Assembly: GCF_014203605.1 (NCBI RefSeq)
Contig: NZ_JACHJJ010000008.1
Span: 62,001-126,000, forward strand
Source: Thiemannella venezuelensis
GTDB lineage: Bacteria > Actinomycetota > Actinomycetes > Streptosporangiales > Streptosporangiaceae
DNA length: 64,000 nt
Direction: 5' to 3'
A model generated the notes under the pieces. The model was not told the DNA's origin, ran no database searches, and worked only from the letters and a program-made list of their open reading frames with translations. Shown piece by piece: positions 1 through 9,358 of this stretch. The stretch's first letter is position 1; each line of letters begins with the position of its first letter. Both the position numbers and the translations under genes were made by a program.

Positions 1-1
1 C

Positions 2-148
2 TACACGCCCAACCTCTACGCCTACTCCAAGGCGTTCACCGACGCCCAGCCCGGCTACGCCGCGGCCATCGCCGTGGTGCTGGCGCTGGCGACGTTCGCC
101 TTCTCGTTCGTGTTCCTCCGCGCCGGCCAGCGAAAGGGCGCCCTGTGA
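2..148 (+). CDS. ABC sugar transporter permease, C-terminal fragment
   Basis: The window opens inside this gene; only the last 48 codons are present. They encode one hydrophobic helix (about residues 19-40 of the fragment) and a short basic tail ending in RKGAL, as expected at the end of a MalF-type permease. Its TGA overlaps the GTG of the next permease by four bases (GTGA), so the two are translationally coupled. The function is inferred from that coupling and from the neighbouring permease and GH43 genes. The substrate-binding protein gene would lie outside the window. Confidence 0.7.
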   Translation, partial: YTPNLYAYSKAFTDAQPGYAAAIAVVLALATFAFSFVFLRAGQRKGAL

Positions 149-987
149 AACGTCTCGGCCTCCCCCTCACCCAGCTGGTGCTGCTGCTGTCCACCGTCTA
201 CTTCCTGCTCCCGCTCGCCTGGGTGCTGGTCAACGCCACCAAGGGCAGCGACGACCTGTTCAGCGCGATCGGCTTCGCCTTCGGCGAGCGGTTCGCCCTC
301 TTCGACAACCTCGCCGAACTGGGCACCTACCAGCACGGCCTGTTCTGGCGCTGGATGCTCAACACCGTGTTCTACGCCGGTGCGGGCGCCACGGTGGCGA
401 CCCTGCTCGCGGCCTTGGCGGGCTACACCATGGCCAAGTACCGCTTCCGGGGCTCGGGCACCCTGTCGGTGCTGATCCTCGGCGCGGTCCTGGTGCCGAC
501 CACCGCCCTGGCACTGCCGCTGTACTTCCTGATGGTTGACCTCGGCCTGGACAACAACCCGCTCGCGGTGATCCTGCCGAGCTGCGTCAGCCCGATCGGC
601 GTCTACCTGGCCCGGATCTACGCCGGCTCCTCGGTGCCGAACGAGGTCATGGACGCGGCCCGGGTGGACGGCGTGGGAGAGTACTCGATCTTCTTCTCGA
701 TCTCCGCCCGGCTGATGGCGCCCGCCCTGGTCACCATCTTCCTGTTCCAGTTCGTCGCGATCTGGAACAACTTCTTCCTGCCGCTGGTGATGCTGAACGA
801 GCGGGCGCTGTATCCGATCACCCTCGGCCTGGTCGACTGGAACTCCACCCCGCCCTCCTCCGGCAACGTCATCTACCACCTGGTCGTCACCGGCGCACTG
901 GTCTCGGTGATCCCGCTGGTGGCCGCGTTCCTGCTGCTCCAGCGCCACTGGCGCTCCGGCCTGGCCGCCGGAAGCATCACCGCCTGA
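145..987 (+). CDS. Carbohydrate ABC transporter permease, MalG type
   Basis: A 280-residue inner-membrane subunit of a sugar importer. About six hydrophobic segments are visible. The cytoplasmic EAA loop that docks on the ATPase is at about residues 168-190 (EVMDAARVDGVGEYSIFFSI). The GTG start overlaps the stop of the preceding permease. It is followed 100 bp later by a GH43 xylosidase, so the import substrate is probably a xylo- or arabino-oligosaccharide (inference from context). There is no ATPase gene; actinomycetes often use one shared MsiK-type ATPase for such importers. Confidence 0.9.
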   Translation: MKRLGLPLTQLVLLLSTVYFLLPLAWVLVNATKGSDDLFSAIGFAFGERFALFDNLAELGTYQHGLFWRWMLNTVFYAGAGATVATLLAALAGYTMAKYRFRGSGTLSVLILGAVLVPTTALALPLYFLMVDLGLDNNPLAVILPSCVSPIGVYLARIYAGSSVPNEVMDAARVDGVGEYSIFFSISARLMAPALVTIFLFQFVAIWNNFFLPLVMLNERALYPITLGLVDWNSTPPSSGNVIYHLVVTGALVSVIPLVAAFLLLQRHWRSGLAAGSITA

Positions 988-1087
988 TCCGCGCCTCCGC
1001 CCGCCGCCGCACCCCGCCGGTGAGCCGTACGGCGGGGCGGGCCGCACGCCGTACCGCACCCCTTCCACGCAAGGAGACCGTTCCCGC

Positions 1088-2644
1088 ATGCCCTCCGCCA
1101 TCGCCCGCAACCCGGTCCTGCGCGGCTCCCACCCCGACCCGTCCATCCTGCGGGTCGGGGAGGACTACTACATCGCCACCTCGACCTTCGAGTGGTGCCC
1201 CGGGGTCCGCATCCACCACTCCCGCGACCTCGTCAACTGGCGCTGCCTCGGCGGCGCCCTGACCCGGTCCGAGCAGGTCGACCTGACCGGCGTGCCCGAC
1301 TCCGGCGGCGTGTGGGCGCCCTGCCTGTCCTACGCCGACGGCCTGTTCTACCTGGTCTACTCCGACGTGGAGAGCTTCGGCGGCTTCTGGGACACCCCGA
1401 ACTTCGTCGTCACCGCCGCCTCTCCCGAGGGCCCGTGGTCGGACCCCGTCCCGCTGCACGCCCGCGGCTTCGACCCCTCGCTGTTCCACGACGACGACGG
1501 CCGCAGCTGGCTGCTGAGCAACCGATGCGACTGGCGGCCCGGGATGCCCTGGGCATCGGGCATCATCGCCCAGGAGTACTCCCGGGCCGAGGGAAAGCTG
1601 ATCGGCGCCCCTGAGGTGATCTTCGAGGGCACCGAGGCGGGGTACACCGAGGGCCCGCACCTGCACCGCAGGGACGGCTGGTACTACCTCGTCACCGCGG
1701 AGGGCGGCACGGACTGGGAGCACCAGGTGACCGTCGCCCGCTCCCGCTCGATCCTGGGCCCGTACGAGCCGGACCCGGCCGGCGCGGCGCTGACCTCCCG
1801 CCACGACCCCGCCCTGCTGCTGCAGAAGGCCGGGCACGCCAGCCTGGTCGACACCCCCGGCGGCGACTGGTTCCTCGCCCACCTGACCGGCCGCCCGCTG
1901 ACCCCGCGCGGGCGGTGCGTGCTCGGCCGCGAGACCGCCCTCCAGCGCGTGACCTGGCCCGCCGGCGGCTGGCCCCGGGTCGAGGGCGGCGTGCCCGCCG
2001 AGACCGTGCCGCTCCCGCTCGAACCCCGCCCGTGGCCGCAGGAGGACGGGGGCTGGACGGGAACGGAGTGGAACACGCTGCGCCGCCCGGCGTCCGAGGA
2101 CTGGATGACCGTCCACGACGGCCGCCTGCGCGTGCGCGGCGGCCAGTCCCCCTGGTCCCGGGTCCGGCCCAGCCTGGTCGCCCGGCGCGCCGCGTCCACC
2201 CGGTGCAGCCTCACCGTTCCGGTCGACTTCTCCCCTGAGGACTTCCAGCAGCTGGCCGGGATCACCGCCTACTACAACACCCAGAACTGGTACCTCCTCG
2301 CCGTCACCCGGCGGGAGGGGGTCGGCCGCTGCCTGGAGCTGCTGGCCAGCGACCGCGGTGAGATCACCGCCCCGGCGGGGGCCCCGGTCGGGGTGCCGGA
2401 GGCGGGGCCGATCCGGCTGCGGGCCGGACTCGACGGGTCCGAGCTGCGTTTCTCCTTCTCCTCCGGCACCGGGGCGTGGACCACGCTCCCGGCGGTGCTG
2501 GACGCGGGCATCCTGTCCGACGAGTACGCCACCGACGGCCGCTCCTGGGGGTTCACCGGCGCGTTCCTCGGCGTCTGGGCCGTCGACCTCACCGGCGGCG
2601 GCGCCCAGGCCGAGTTCGGGATCCCCTCCTACACGGAGTCGTGA
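1088..2644 (+). CDS. Glycoside hydrolase family 43 beta-xylosidase / arabinofuranosidase
   Basis: A 518-residue, probably cytoplasmic enzyme (no signal peptide) that would remove xylose or arabinose from imported oligosaccharides. The N-terminal five-bladed propeller shows the three GH43 acidic residues: Asp17 in HPDPSI (base), Asp129 in GFDPSLF (pKa modulator) and Glu188 in YTEGPH (acid). The C-terminal 200 residues resemble the beta-sandwich module that closes the active site in GH43 xylosidases (EWNTLRRP, then an AGITAYYNTQNWYLL region). The ATG at 1088 has an AAGGAG ribosome site at 1071-1076. It is probably co-transcribed with the permeases upstream. Confidence 0.92.
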   Translation: MPSAIARNPVLRGSHPDPSILRVGEDYYIATSTFEWCPGVRIHHSRDLVNWRCLGGALTRSEQVDLTGVPDSGGVWAPCLSYADGLFYLVYSDVESFGGFWDTPNFVVTAASPEGPWSDPVPLHARGFDPSLFHDDDGRSWLLSNRCDWRPGMPWASGIIAQEYSRAEGKLIGAPEVIFEGTEAGYTEGPHLHRRDGWYYLVTAEGGTDWEHQVTVARSRSILGPYEPDPAGAALTSRHDPALLLQKAGHASLVDTPGGDWFLAHLTGRPLTPRGRCVLGRETALQRVTWPAGGWPRVEGGVPAETVPLPLEPRPWPQEDGGWTGTEWNTLRRPASEDWMTVHDGRLRVRGGQSPWSRVRPSLVARRAASTRCSLTVPVDFSPEDFQQLAGITAYYNTQNWYLLAVTRREGVGRCLELLASDRGEITAPAGAPVGVPEAGPIRLRAGLDGSELRFSFSSGTGAWTTLPAVLDAGILSDEYATDGRSWGFTGAFLGVWAVDLTGGGAQAEFGIPSYTES

Positions 2645-2706
2645 TCGCGCCGGCGGCTCCCGCTCCCTGCTGCTAAGGTGCCCGCCCGGCCTGCCGATGG
2701 GGCGGC

Positions 2707-4164
2707 GTGAACGGTTCCCGGGCCTGGCGCGCCTACCTCCTGGCCGGTGCGGCGGGCATGGCGGTCTTCGTGCTGCTGCCGTACGGCATGCCGCGCGACG
2801 TGGCGTGCGTCCTGGGCGGCCTGGCCGCCGTGACCGCGATGCTGTGCTCGGTCGCGCGCCGCCGCGGCGGAGCCGTCCTGCCCTGGACGCTGCTGCTGCT
2901 CGGCCAGCTCGCCATGACCGCCGGTGACGCCCTCTGGGTCTACTACCAGCACGTCGCCGGGACCGACCCCTTCCCGTCCGCGGCCGACGGGTTCTACCTC
3001 CTGGAGTACCCGCTCGTCGCCGCGGCCCTGTTCACGCTCGTCCGGCGCCGCCGCCCGTCCGGTGACCGGGAGGCCTGGCTGGACGGCGCCATCGTCGCCG
3101 TCGGCCTCGCCCTGCCGTACTGGGTCCTGCTCGGCCCGGACCCCGGCGGCCACGACTCCGTGCTCACCCGGGTGATCACGCTGGGCTACCCCGTCGGGGA
3201 CATGCTGCTGCTGGCCGGACTCGCCGTGGTGCTGACCGTGACGGGCGCGCGGACGCCCGCCCTCAGGATGATCGTCGCGGCCCTCGGATTCCTCCTCGCC
3301 GGAGACGTGCTCTTCGTGCTGGTCGACGACCCCGCCGGGCTGGCCCTGCCGGTCGACGTCCTCCCCTACCTGCTGAGCTACCTGCTCTGGGGCGCCGCGG
3401 CGCTGCATCCTTCCGCAGCCGACCTGCTGCGGGCCGGGACGGAGCCGGTCACCTTCCTGACCCCGCGCCGGCTGCTGGTCCTGACGGCGGTCGTGCTGCT
3501 CGCCCCGGGCACCCTGATCGTGCAGCTCGCCCTCGGGTTCGAACTCGACTCCTGGGCCGTCGCCATCGCCTCCGTCCTGCTGTTCCTCCTGGTCGTCGCC
3601 CGGATGGCCGGCATGCTGCGCCGTCTGGAGGAGCAGGCCCGGCGGCTGGACGAGATCGCCCGCACCGACACGCTGACCGGCCTGCCCAACCGCCGCACCA
3701 TGGACGCCCAGCTCGCCCGCGAGTACGAGCGTGCCGCCCGGGACGCCGTTCCCCTGACCCTGGCCCTGATCGACCTCGACCGGTTCAAGCGGTTCAACGA
3801 CACTCACGGCCACCAGGCCGGGGACGCGCTGCTGTCCGGCGCCGCCACCGCCTGGAGCCTGGCGCTCGGCGGCGGCGACATGCTGGCCCGCTACGGCGGC
3901 GAGGAGTTCGTGCTGCTGATGCCCGGCCGCGATCCGGACGGCGCCGAACACCTGCTGGCCGCCCTGCGCGCCGCCACCCCGCAGGGGCAGACCTTCTCGG
4001 CGGGCCTGGCCCTCTGGGACGGCCGCGAGACCCCCCTCGAACTACTGAACCGCGCCGACACGGCGCTGTACGCCGCGAAGGAGGCCGGCCGCGGCCGCAC
4101 CGAGCGGGCGGCGCCCGGGGGCGGTCGCCTGTCCGGGGCCCCGGTCCGGGACGCCGCGGGCTGA
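2707..4164 (+). CDS. Membrane diguanylate cyclase-type GGDEF protein
   Basis: A 485-residue protein. The first ~310 residues are strongly hydrophobic, with eight to ten predicted membrane segments and no recognised sensor fold. A short helix (RLEEQARRLDEIARTD) leads into a GGDEF domain with the intact active-site motif RYGGEEF, so cyclic-di-GMP synthesis is plausible. The inhibitory I-site is not conserved: GGGD stands where RxxD is expected five residues before the motif. There is no EAL domain. The GTG start at 2707 is the first start before the membrane region; its ribosome site is weak. Convergent with the next gene. Confidence 0.85.
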   Translation: MNGSRAWRAYLLAGAAGMAVFVLLPYGMPRDVACVLGGLAAVTAMLCSVARRRGGAVLPWTLLLLGQLAMTAGDALWVYYQHVAGTDPFPSAADGFYLLEYPLVAAALFTLVRRRRPSGDREAWLDGAIVAVGLALPYWVLLGPDPGGHDSVLTRVITLGYPVGDMLLLAGLAVVLTVTGARTPALRMIVAALGFLLAGDVLFVLVDDPAGLALPVDVLPYLLSYLLWGAAALHPSAADLLRAGTEPVTFLTPRRLLVLTAVVLLAPGTLIVQLALGFELDSWAVAIASVLLFLLVVARMAGMLRRLEEQARRLDEIARTDTLTGLPNRRTMDAQLAREYERAARDAVPLTLALIDLDRFKRFNDTHGHQAGDALLSGAATAWSLALGGGDMLARYGGEEFVLLMPGRDPDGAEHLLAALRAATPQGQTFSAGLALWDGRETPLELLNRADTALYAAKEAGRGRTERAAPGGGRLSGAPVRDAAG

Positions 4165-4175
4165 ACCGCCCGCCG

Positions 4176-4742
4176 TCACAGGAGCAGCCACCGGGAGGAC
4201 AGCTCCCTGAGCATCTCCTCCACGGAGGCGTGGTCGGGCACGAGCCGCAACCACCATTCGGCGAAGGGCCGCCCGTACTGCGCGAAGGCCGCCTCGTGGA
4301 TCGGGGCGGCGTCGCGGGGCGGTGCCAGCCCGAAGTTCCCCTCCAGCCAGGCGAGGTACTCGTGGTGCCCGGCGGTGTGGTCCTCCTCCTCGAGCTCGGC
4401 GCCGTCGAGGTGGGCGCCGTCGAGGGCGAGCAGCCGGAACAGGTCCCGCAGGCCGGAGGCCTCGATGAAGAGCTCGCCCTCGTCCCCGCAGAACAGGACC
4501 GGCAGGGTGGCCATGTCCTCCCGGTCGTCGCACCGCCACAGGGCGTAGAACGAACCGGAGTCGGAGGCCCGGGCGAAGGGGATCAGCCGCTCCCCGAACT
4601 CCGGATGCGCCAGGCCCTGGAGGTAACCGGCGTCGCCGTAGTCGAACAGCTCGAACCCGCCCGCGTAGGGTCTGCCTCCGAGCCGGTCCTGCAGCTCCTT
4701 GAGCAGGTTCAGCTCGGGAACGGGTGAATACGCCTCACTCAT
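4176..4742 (-). CDS. SUKH (SMI1/KNR4)-like protein
   Basis: A 188-residue acidic soluble protein with no signal peptide. The middle part (RLIPFARASDSGSFYALW, then PVLFCGDEGELFIEASGLRDLFRLL) follows the pattern of SUKH-superfamily proteins, which often serve as immunity proteins to polymorphic toxins. No toxin gene is adjacent, so an immunity role is unsupported here. A strong site, GGAGGTTCC, precedes the ATG. It lies 75 bp upstream of the end of the GMC oxidoreductase gene's reading frame, on the same strand. Assignment rests on motif spacing only. Confidence 0.5.
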   Translation of the reverse strand: MSEAYSPVPELNLLKELQDRLGGRPYAGGFELFDYGDAGYLQGLAHPEFGERLIPFARASDSGSFYALWRCDDREDMATLPVLFCGDEGELFIEASGLRDLFRLLALDGAHLDGAELEEEDHTAGHHEYLAWLEGNFGLAPPRDAAPIHEAAFAQYGRPFAEWWLRLVPDHASVEEMLRELSSRWLLL

Positions 4743-4817
4743 GGAACCTCCGTATGCCGGCGGCCGTCCGGGAGGACTCTTCCCCCCGCCGCAGGGGGCC
4801 GTCCCCTGCTCCGGGCG

Positions 4818-7241
4818 TCACGGTACCCGCACCCGCCCCGCGAGCTCGTGGTAGACCTCCCACAGCTCGCCGAGGAACAGCCCGCCGAACCGCGCCAGGC
4901 AGGCGGGCCCGTCCGGTCCGCGGGTGCGGAACGTCGCGAGCATCCGGAGGAGGTCCGGCAGGCGGATCGCGAGGACGCCCGCGGCGACGACGCGGGCTCC
5001 CCCGTCCCCGGCGGGCCCGGTGTGCCCTTCCAGCACCCGGACGTAGAGGGTGGAGGTGTCGCGCCACGCGTCGGCGCCGGGGTCGTCGCGGACGTCCTTC
5101 CACCCGACGAGGGTCAGCGGGTTGCCGCCGGCGTCGGCGAAGTGCAGGCGGTAGCGCATCCGCCGGCACGCCGGGTCCTCCTCCCGCACGAAGAGGTTGA
5201 ACCACCCCGCCTGCACCGGCAGGTGCTCGCCGCCGAGCTCGTCGCAGCTCACCCACCCGGTCATGGCGGCCTCGTGCCCGGCGTCCGCCACGAACCGCTC
5301 GCCGTCGTCCACCGTGACGGTCAGGCGGAACATCAGCCGGTGGCCGTTCGCCCGGCCCAGCCGCTCGCCCTCGGCGGGGTCGGCGGCCCCGAGGGTGACG
5401 TGGCCGTGCATCTCCTCGGTGAAACTCAGTCCCGTCGCCTCCCGCGAGACCGTCCGCGCGGCGGGCGCGGGAGCGGGGGCGGCGGCCGTCCCGGTACGGC
5501 CCGGCCGGGCGGCCGGGGCCTCCAGGATGCGGTCGCACGCCCGGTCGGAGAGCGCGGCGATCGTCAGGGCGGGGTTGGCGCCGACCGGTCCCGGCAGCGC
5601 CGCGCCGTCGAGGACGTGCAGGCCCGGGTACCCGAACACCTGGCCGTACCCGTCGACGACGCCCTCGCCGGGGTGCCGCCCCATGGGGGCCCCGCCGAGC
5701 GGGTGCACCGTGATCACCCTGCGGGCCAGCCAGAGCGGGCTGTCCCGGTAGCCGGCCCGCAGGACCCGGGCGATGTCCTGCATGGTCGCGCGCATCCCCG
5801 TGAAGAAGGCCATGGACGTCCGCGTCGTCCAGTCGACGTCGAGGTAGCCGCGGCGCAGCCGCATGACCCCGTCGGGCACGTCCCGGCCCATGCCGAGCAG
5901 TCCCAGCGAGCCGTCGGACAGGTGCCCGTCGCCGAGCAGCGCGGCCAGCTCGGCGTTGATCCGGGTCTGCGGGGACCGGGTCAGCACCGCCCGGAGCCTG
6001 CCCAGCAGGAAGAAGGCCGCGCGCCTGAACTGACCGGGCACTCCGGCGAACTCCGCCAGCCACTCCACCATGGGCGGGTAGCCGGCGTCCTGGACGTAGA
6101 AGCCGCGCCTGCCCGGGACCCGGCGGCCGGAGTCGAGCGCGTCCGGCACGCGGATCGCACTGGTGATCACCGGTCCGCGGCTGCCCTCCAGCGGGCGGTG
6201 GCCGCCGGCGTCGTCGCGGGCGCGCAGGACCGTGGTGAGCAGGTCGCCGTTGCCGCTGAACCGGGCGCCGAGCCTGCGGCTCATGCCGGGGAACGCCGAC
6301 CTGTTGGTCAGCAGCAGGTAGGTGGTGCCGAGCGTGCCCGCGGCCAGGACCAGCCGGTCGCACGTGATCGTGCGCAGCGGCAGCCGCCGGGTGGGGGTGC
6401 GCCGTCCCTCGTCGCGCGGGTCGTGCACCACGTAGCGCACGACGTACCCGCCGCCGGGCGCCGGGGCCAGCCCCCGCACCTCGTGCAGCGTGCGGATGTC
6501 CGCGCCGGCGTGCTCGGCGGCCGACAGGTAGGTGTGGTCGAGGGAGTTCTTGGCCCCGTCGTTGCATCCCAGGTCGCACTCCCCGCGCAGCCTGCACGTC
6601 GTACGCGGCAGCCCGTGCAGGTTGCCGTACGGCGGGTCCGGGACGGGCAGGCCGGGCAGCGGCCGGGCGCCGGGTTCGGGGGCGAAGGCGACCGCCAGCG
6701 GGGGCAGCTCCCACTCCAGCCCGAGCCGCCCGGCGGCCTCCCGCATCGCGCGGGTCTTGGCGGTCGCGTCGTACGGCGGCAGCCCGAAGGGGTACCGCTG
6801 GGCCTGCAGCATGCGCTCCACGGCGTCGTAGTGCGGGTCCAGGTCGGCTCGGGTGACCGGCCAGTGCTCGTAGCCGCCGCCGGGCAGCGGGCTCTCCCGC
6901 ACGAACCAGTGCTCGGGCTTGCGCAGCAGCACGTTGGCGTAGATGAGGGAGCCGCCGCCGAGCCCGCTGGAGACGACCGCCCCGGTCCCGCGGAAGCTCC
7001 ACAGGTCGAACAGGCCGTGCAGCCCCTCGCTCGGGTCCCACAGGTTGCGGGCCATCGCGGCCGGCGTGCGCGGGAAGGACCCCGGCGGGTACGGCTTGCC
7101 GCGCTCCAGCACGACCACCCGCCGGCCCGCCTCCGCCAGCCGGTAGGCCGCGACCGCCCCGCCGAACCCCGAGCCCACGACGATGGCGTCCACGTGCTCG
7201 GCCCCCGGGAATGTTCCCTGGTGACGGCCATGATCGTTCAT
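4818..7241 (-). CDS. GMC-family FAD oxidoreductase, cholesterol-oxidase type, with C-terminal extension
   Basis: An 807-residue flavoprotein. The FAD-binding Rossmann motif is at residues 23-28 (GSGFGG) with the acidic end of the second strand at VVLERG. GLGGGSLIYANVLLRKP and the late NPALTIAALSDRACDRIL segment are typical of the GMC/cholesterol-oxidase group, which oxidises alcohols (sterols, other lipids). Residues from about 570 onward form an extra ~230-residue domain beginning at FTEEMHGHVTLG; I do not know its function. It has no signal peptide. The ATG at 7241 is preceded by GGAGGT. It is divergent from the alpha/beta hydrolase operon, and related proteins are often linked or fused to such hydrolases (from memory). 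Confidence 0.85.
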   Translation of the reverse strand: MNDHGRHQGTFPGAEHVDAIVVGSGFGGAVAAYRLAEAGRRVVVLERGKPYPPGSFPRTPAAMARNLWDPSEGLHGLFDLWSFRGTGAVVSSGLGGGSLIYANVLLRKPEHWFVRESPLPGGGYEHWPVTRADLDPHYDAVERMLQAQRYPFGLPPYDATAKTRAMREAAGRLGLEWELPPLAVAFAPEPGARPLPGLPVPDPPYGNLHGLPRTTCRLRGECDLGCNDGAKNSLDHTYLSAAEHAGADIRTLHEVRGLAPAPGGGYVVRYVVHDPRDEGRRTPTRRLPLRTITCDRLVLAAGTLGTTYLLLTNRSAFPGMSRRLGARFSGNGDLLTTVLRARDDAGGHRPLEGSRGPVITSAIRVPDALDSGRRVPGRRGFYVQDAGYPPMVEWLAEFAGVPGQFRRAAFFLLGRLRAVLTRSPQTRINAELAALLGDGHLSDGSLGLLGMGRDVPDGVMRLRRGYLDVDWTTRTSMAFFTGMRATMQDIARVLRAGYRDSPLWLARRVITVHPLGGAPMGRHPGEGVVDGYGQVFGYPGLHVLDGAALPGPVGANPALTIAALSDRACDRILEAPAARPGRTGTAAAPAPAPAARTVSREATGLSFTEEMHGHVTLGAADPAEGERLGRANGHRLMFRLTVTVDDGERFVADAGHEAAMTGWVSCDELGGEHLPVQAGWFNLFVREEDPACRRMRYRLHFADAGGNPLTLVGWKDVRDDPGADAWRDTSTLYVRVLEGHTGPAGDGGARVVAAGVLAIRLPDLLRMLATFRTRGPDGPACLARFGGLFLGELWEVYHELAGRVRVP

Positions 7242-7294
7242 ACCGACCTCCCGCGGTCAACCTTGTCAAGTCAGGGGGAGGGGTAGACAATAAA

Positions 7295-7310
7295 GACTAA
7301 CCGACCAGTC
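7295..7310. promoter_or_regulatory. Possible operator between divergent GMC and hydrolase genes
   Basis: An imperfect inverted repeat, GACTAACCGACCAGTC (arms GACT/AGTC), lies in the 115-bp divergent spacer. Its shape fits a TetR-family operator, but it differs from the sites next to the TetR gene at 12.9 kb, so the binding protein is unknown. Confidence 0.3.
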
Positions 7311-7356
7311 ACATGAGCACCGGAGCCGGCAGTGCCGTCCGAGCGTCCGGCCCGCG

Positions 7357-8445
7357 GTGCCCGGGATCGCGGCGATCGCCATGCACCAGCAACGCGCCAC
7401 GCGCGAACGTGTCGTCCCCTTCACCGCCGGCGACGGCATGGACCTCAAACTCGTCAACGTCCAGGGGGCGCATCCGCCCACCAGGGCCCCGGTCGTCCTC
7501 GTCCACGGCGCGGGGGTGCGCTCCGGGGTGTTCCGCGCGCCCGTGGCCGTGAACCTCGTGGACGCGCTCGTCGCGCGCGGGCACGACGTGTGGCTGGAGG
7601 ACTGGCGGGCGAGCATCGACCTGCCGCCCAACCGCTGGACCCTCGACCAGGCCGCGCTCCACGACCACCCCGCCGCCGTGCGCAAGGTCGTCGAGGAGAC
7701 GGGGGCGGACCGCGTCAAGGCGGTCGTCCACTGCCAGGGCTCGACCTCGTTCATGATGTCCGCCTGCGCGGGCCTGGTCCCCCAGGTCGACACGATCATC
7801 ACGAACGCGGTGTCCCTGCACCCGGTCGTGCCGCTCTGGTCGCAGGCCAAGCTCCGCTACGCGGTGCCGCTCGCCCACCGGTTCCTGGACTACCTCGACC
7901 CCTCGTGGGGGGACCGGCCGCCGCCGGGGGCGGCCGCCGCGATCACCTGGCTGGTCAAGGCGAGCCACCACGAGTGCGCCAGCACGGAGTGCAAGCTGGT
8001 GAGCTTCACCTACGGCAGCGGGTTCCCCGCCCTGTGGCGGCACGAGAACGTCGGCTCCGCCACGCACGACGCCTGGATCCCGCGCGAGTTCGGCCCGGTG
8101 CCGCTGACGTTCTTCCGGCAGATGGAGCGGTGCGTGCGCCGCGGCCGCCTGGTGTCCTACGAGCACCTCGACGGCCTGCCGGACGACTACACCGCGCAGG
8201 AGCCCGGGACGGACGCCCGCGTCGTCTTCCTGACCGGGCGGCTGAACCGCTGCTTCCTTCCGGAGAGCCAGATCCGGTCCTACCGGTTCTTCTCCTCCTT
8301 CCGGCCCCGCCGCCACGCGCTGCACGTCCTGCCGGGCTACAGCCACCTGGACGTCTTCTTCGGCGAGCGCGCGCACCGCGACGTCTTCCCCCTGATCACC
8401 GAGGAGCTGGCCGGTTCCCCGGCGCGGCTCGGGGAGAGACCATGA
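7357..8445 (+). CDS. Alpha/beta hydrolase with cysteine at the nucleophile position
   Basis: A 362-residue alpha/beta-hydrolase. The oxyanion region is VLVHGAGV. The nucleophile elbow reads V-H-C-Q-G (Cys126) where most lipases have G-x-S-x-G; PHA synthases likewise use Cys. A candidate catalytic His lies in LPGYSHLDVFF near the C-terminus. The usual Asp strand reads FLTGRLNRCF, with Asn near the expected acid. It begins at GTG 7357 or, equally possible, ATG 7381; neither has a clear ribosome site. Its stop overlaps the next ATG (ATGA), so it is coupled to the acetoacetate-decarboxylase-like gene. A lipid ester or thioester substrate is inferred from the locus. Confidence 0.8.
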   Translation: MPGIAAIAMHQQRATRERVVPFTAGDGMDLKLVNVQGAHPPTRAPVVLVHGAGVRSGVFRAPVAVNLVDALVARGHDVWLEDWRASIDLPPNRWTLDQAALHDHPAAVRKVVEETGADRVKAVVHCQGSTSFMMSACAGLVPQVDTIITNAVSLHPVVPLWSQAKLRYAVPLAHRFLDYLDPSWGDRPPPGAAAAITWLVKASHHECASTECKLVSFTYGSGFPALWRHENVGSATHDAWIPREFGPVPLTFFRQMERCVRRGRLVSYEHLDGLPDDYTAQEPGTDARVVFLTGRLNRCFLPESQIRSYRFFSSFRPRRHALHVLPGYSHLDVFFGERAHRDVFPLITEELAGSPARLGERP

Positions 8446-9353
8446 CCTCACCTGAAGAGACCTCACCCGCGGAACACTTCGCCAACGTCGACGGCATCCC
8501 CTTCCGGATGCCCGTGGGGACGCGCGGCAGCCCCGCGCTGCTGGCCGCCTACGCCGTCGACCCGGACGGCGCGCGGGCCGTGCTCCCGCGGGAGCTGCAC
8601 CCGTACCGGACGGGCGGCAGTGGCCTGCTGCTGATCGCGGTCGTCGACTACCGGGACACCACGATCGGCACCTATGTGGAGTTCTGCATCGGGATCCTGT
8701 GCACCAGGGGCGGCCGGCCGGCGCCGCCGCTGCTCCCGCTCCTGCTCGGCTCCGCCTTCGGCACCGGCGTCTACATCTACGACCTGCCGGTGAGCACCGA
8801 GATCTCGGTGAAGGGCGGGCGCGGCATCTGGGGCATGCCCAAACGGCGGGCCAACCTCGACTTCGTCGTCGGCGAGACCACGGTGAGCAGCCAGTACGAC
8901 CTCGACGGGCGGCTCGTCATGCGCGTCGACGTCCCGCGCCCGGCGTGGACGGGACTGCCGCTGCGGTTCAACGGCGTCGGGTACGGGTGCTTCCGCGGCA
9001 TGCTCGCCAAGTCGCGGATCTCCCTGCGCGGCCGGATGGGCGTGACGCCCGGCGGCGGCCCGCGCAGCCGCCTCCTGGTCGGCGACCACGAGCGGGTGGC
9101 CTGGATGAAACGGCTGGACATCGCCGAGCGGCCGCTCGTGACCGCCTTCGTCCCGGCGATGCGGGGCGTGCTCGACGACCACGTGGAGACGTGGTTCCTG
9201 ACCTCGGACACCCCACCGGCGCCACCGGAGGACGGCCTGGAGAGCGTGACCGGCCTCGGTCTCGGCCAGGACCGTCTGCCGCCCCCCGACCGCGCCTCCA
9301 GCGACCGCCTGCTGCGGGCGCCCGGACCACGCGAACACGCCGGAAGCAGGTGA
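8442..9353 (+). CDS. Acetoacetate decarboxylase-like protein
   Basis: A 303-residue soluble protein. Its central part (VYIYDLPVSTEISVKGGRGIWGMPKRRANLDF) matches the acetoacetate-decarboxylase superfamily core, in which a lysine forms a Schiff base with the substrate; the KGGRGIWGMPK segment is the candidate region. Such proteins can act on other beta-keto or aldehyde compounds, so the reaction is uncertain. ATG 8442 overlaps the previous stop by four bases. The patatin gene begins just after its own stop, making a tight operon. Confidence 0.75.
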   Translation: MTSPEETSPAEHFANVDGIPFRMPVGTRGSPALLAAYAVDPDGARAVLPRELHPYRTGGSGLLLIAVVDYRDTTIGTYVEFCIGILCTRGGRPAPPLLPLLLGSAFGTGVYIYDLPVSTEISVKGGRGIWGMPKRRANLDFVVGETTVSSQYDLDGRLVMRVDVPRPAWTGLPLRFNGVGYGCFRGMLAKSRISLRGRMGVTPGGGPRSRLLVGDHERVAWMKRLDIAERPLVTAFVPAMRGVLDDHVETWFLTSDTPPAPPEDGLESVTGLGLGQDRLPPPDRASSDRLLRAPGPREHAGSR

Positions 9354-9358
9354 CCACC

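Noticed and set aside
4848-7286. An 812-codon plus-strand frame opposite the GMC oxidoreductase
   Set aside because: Antisense shadow: low-complexity Gly/Ala/Arg/Val composition and no recognised motif, whereas the minus strand has a full FAD-binding protein.
7332-8441. Upstream extension of the acetoacetate-decarboxylase-like protein
   Set aside because: It is the shadow frame of the alpha/beta hydrolase; the ATG at 8442 fits family length.
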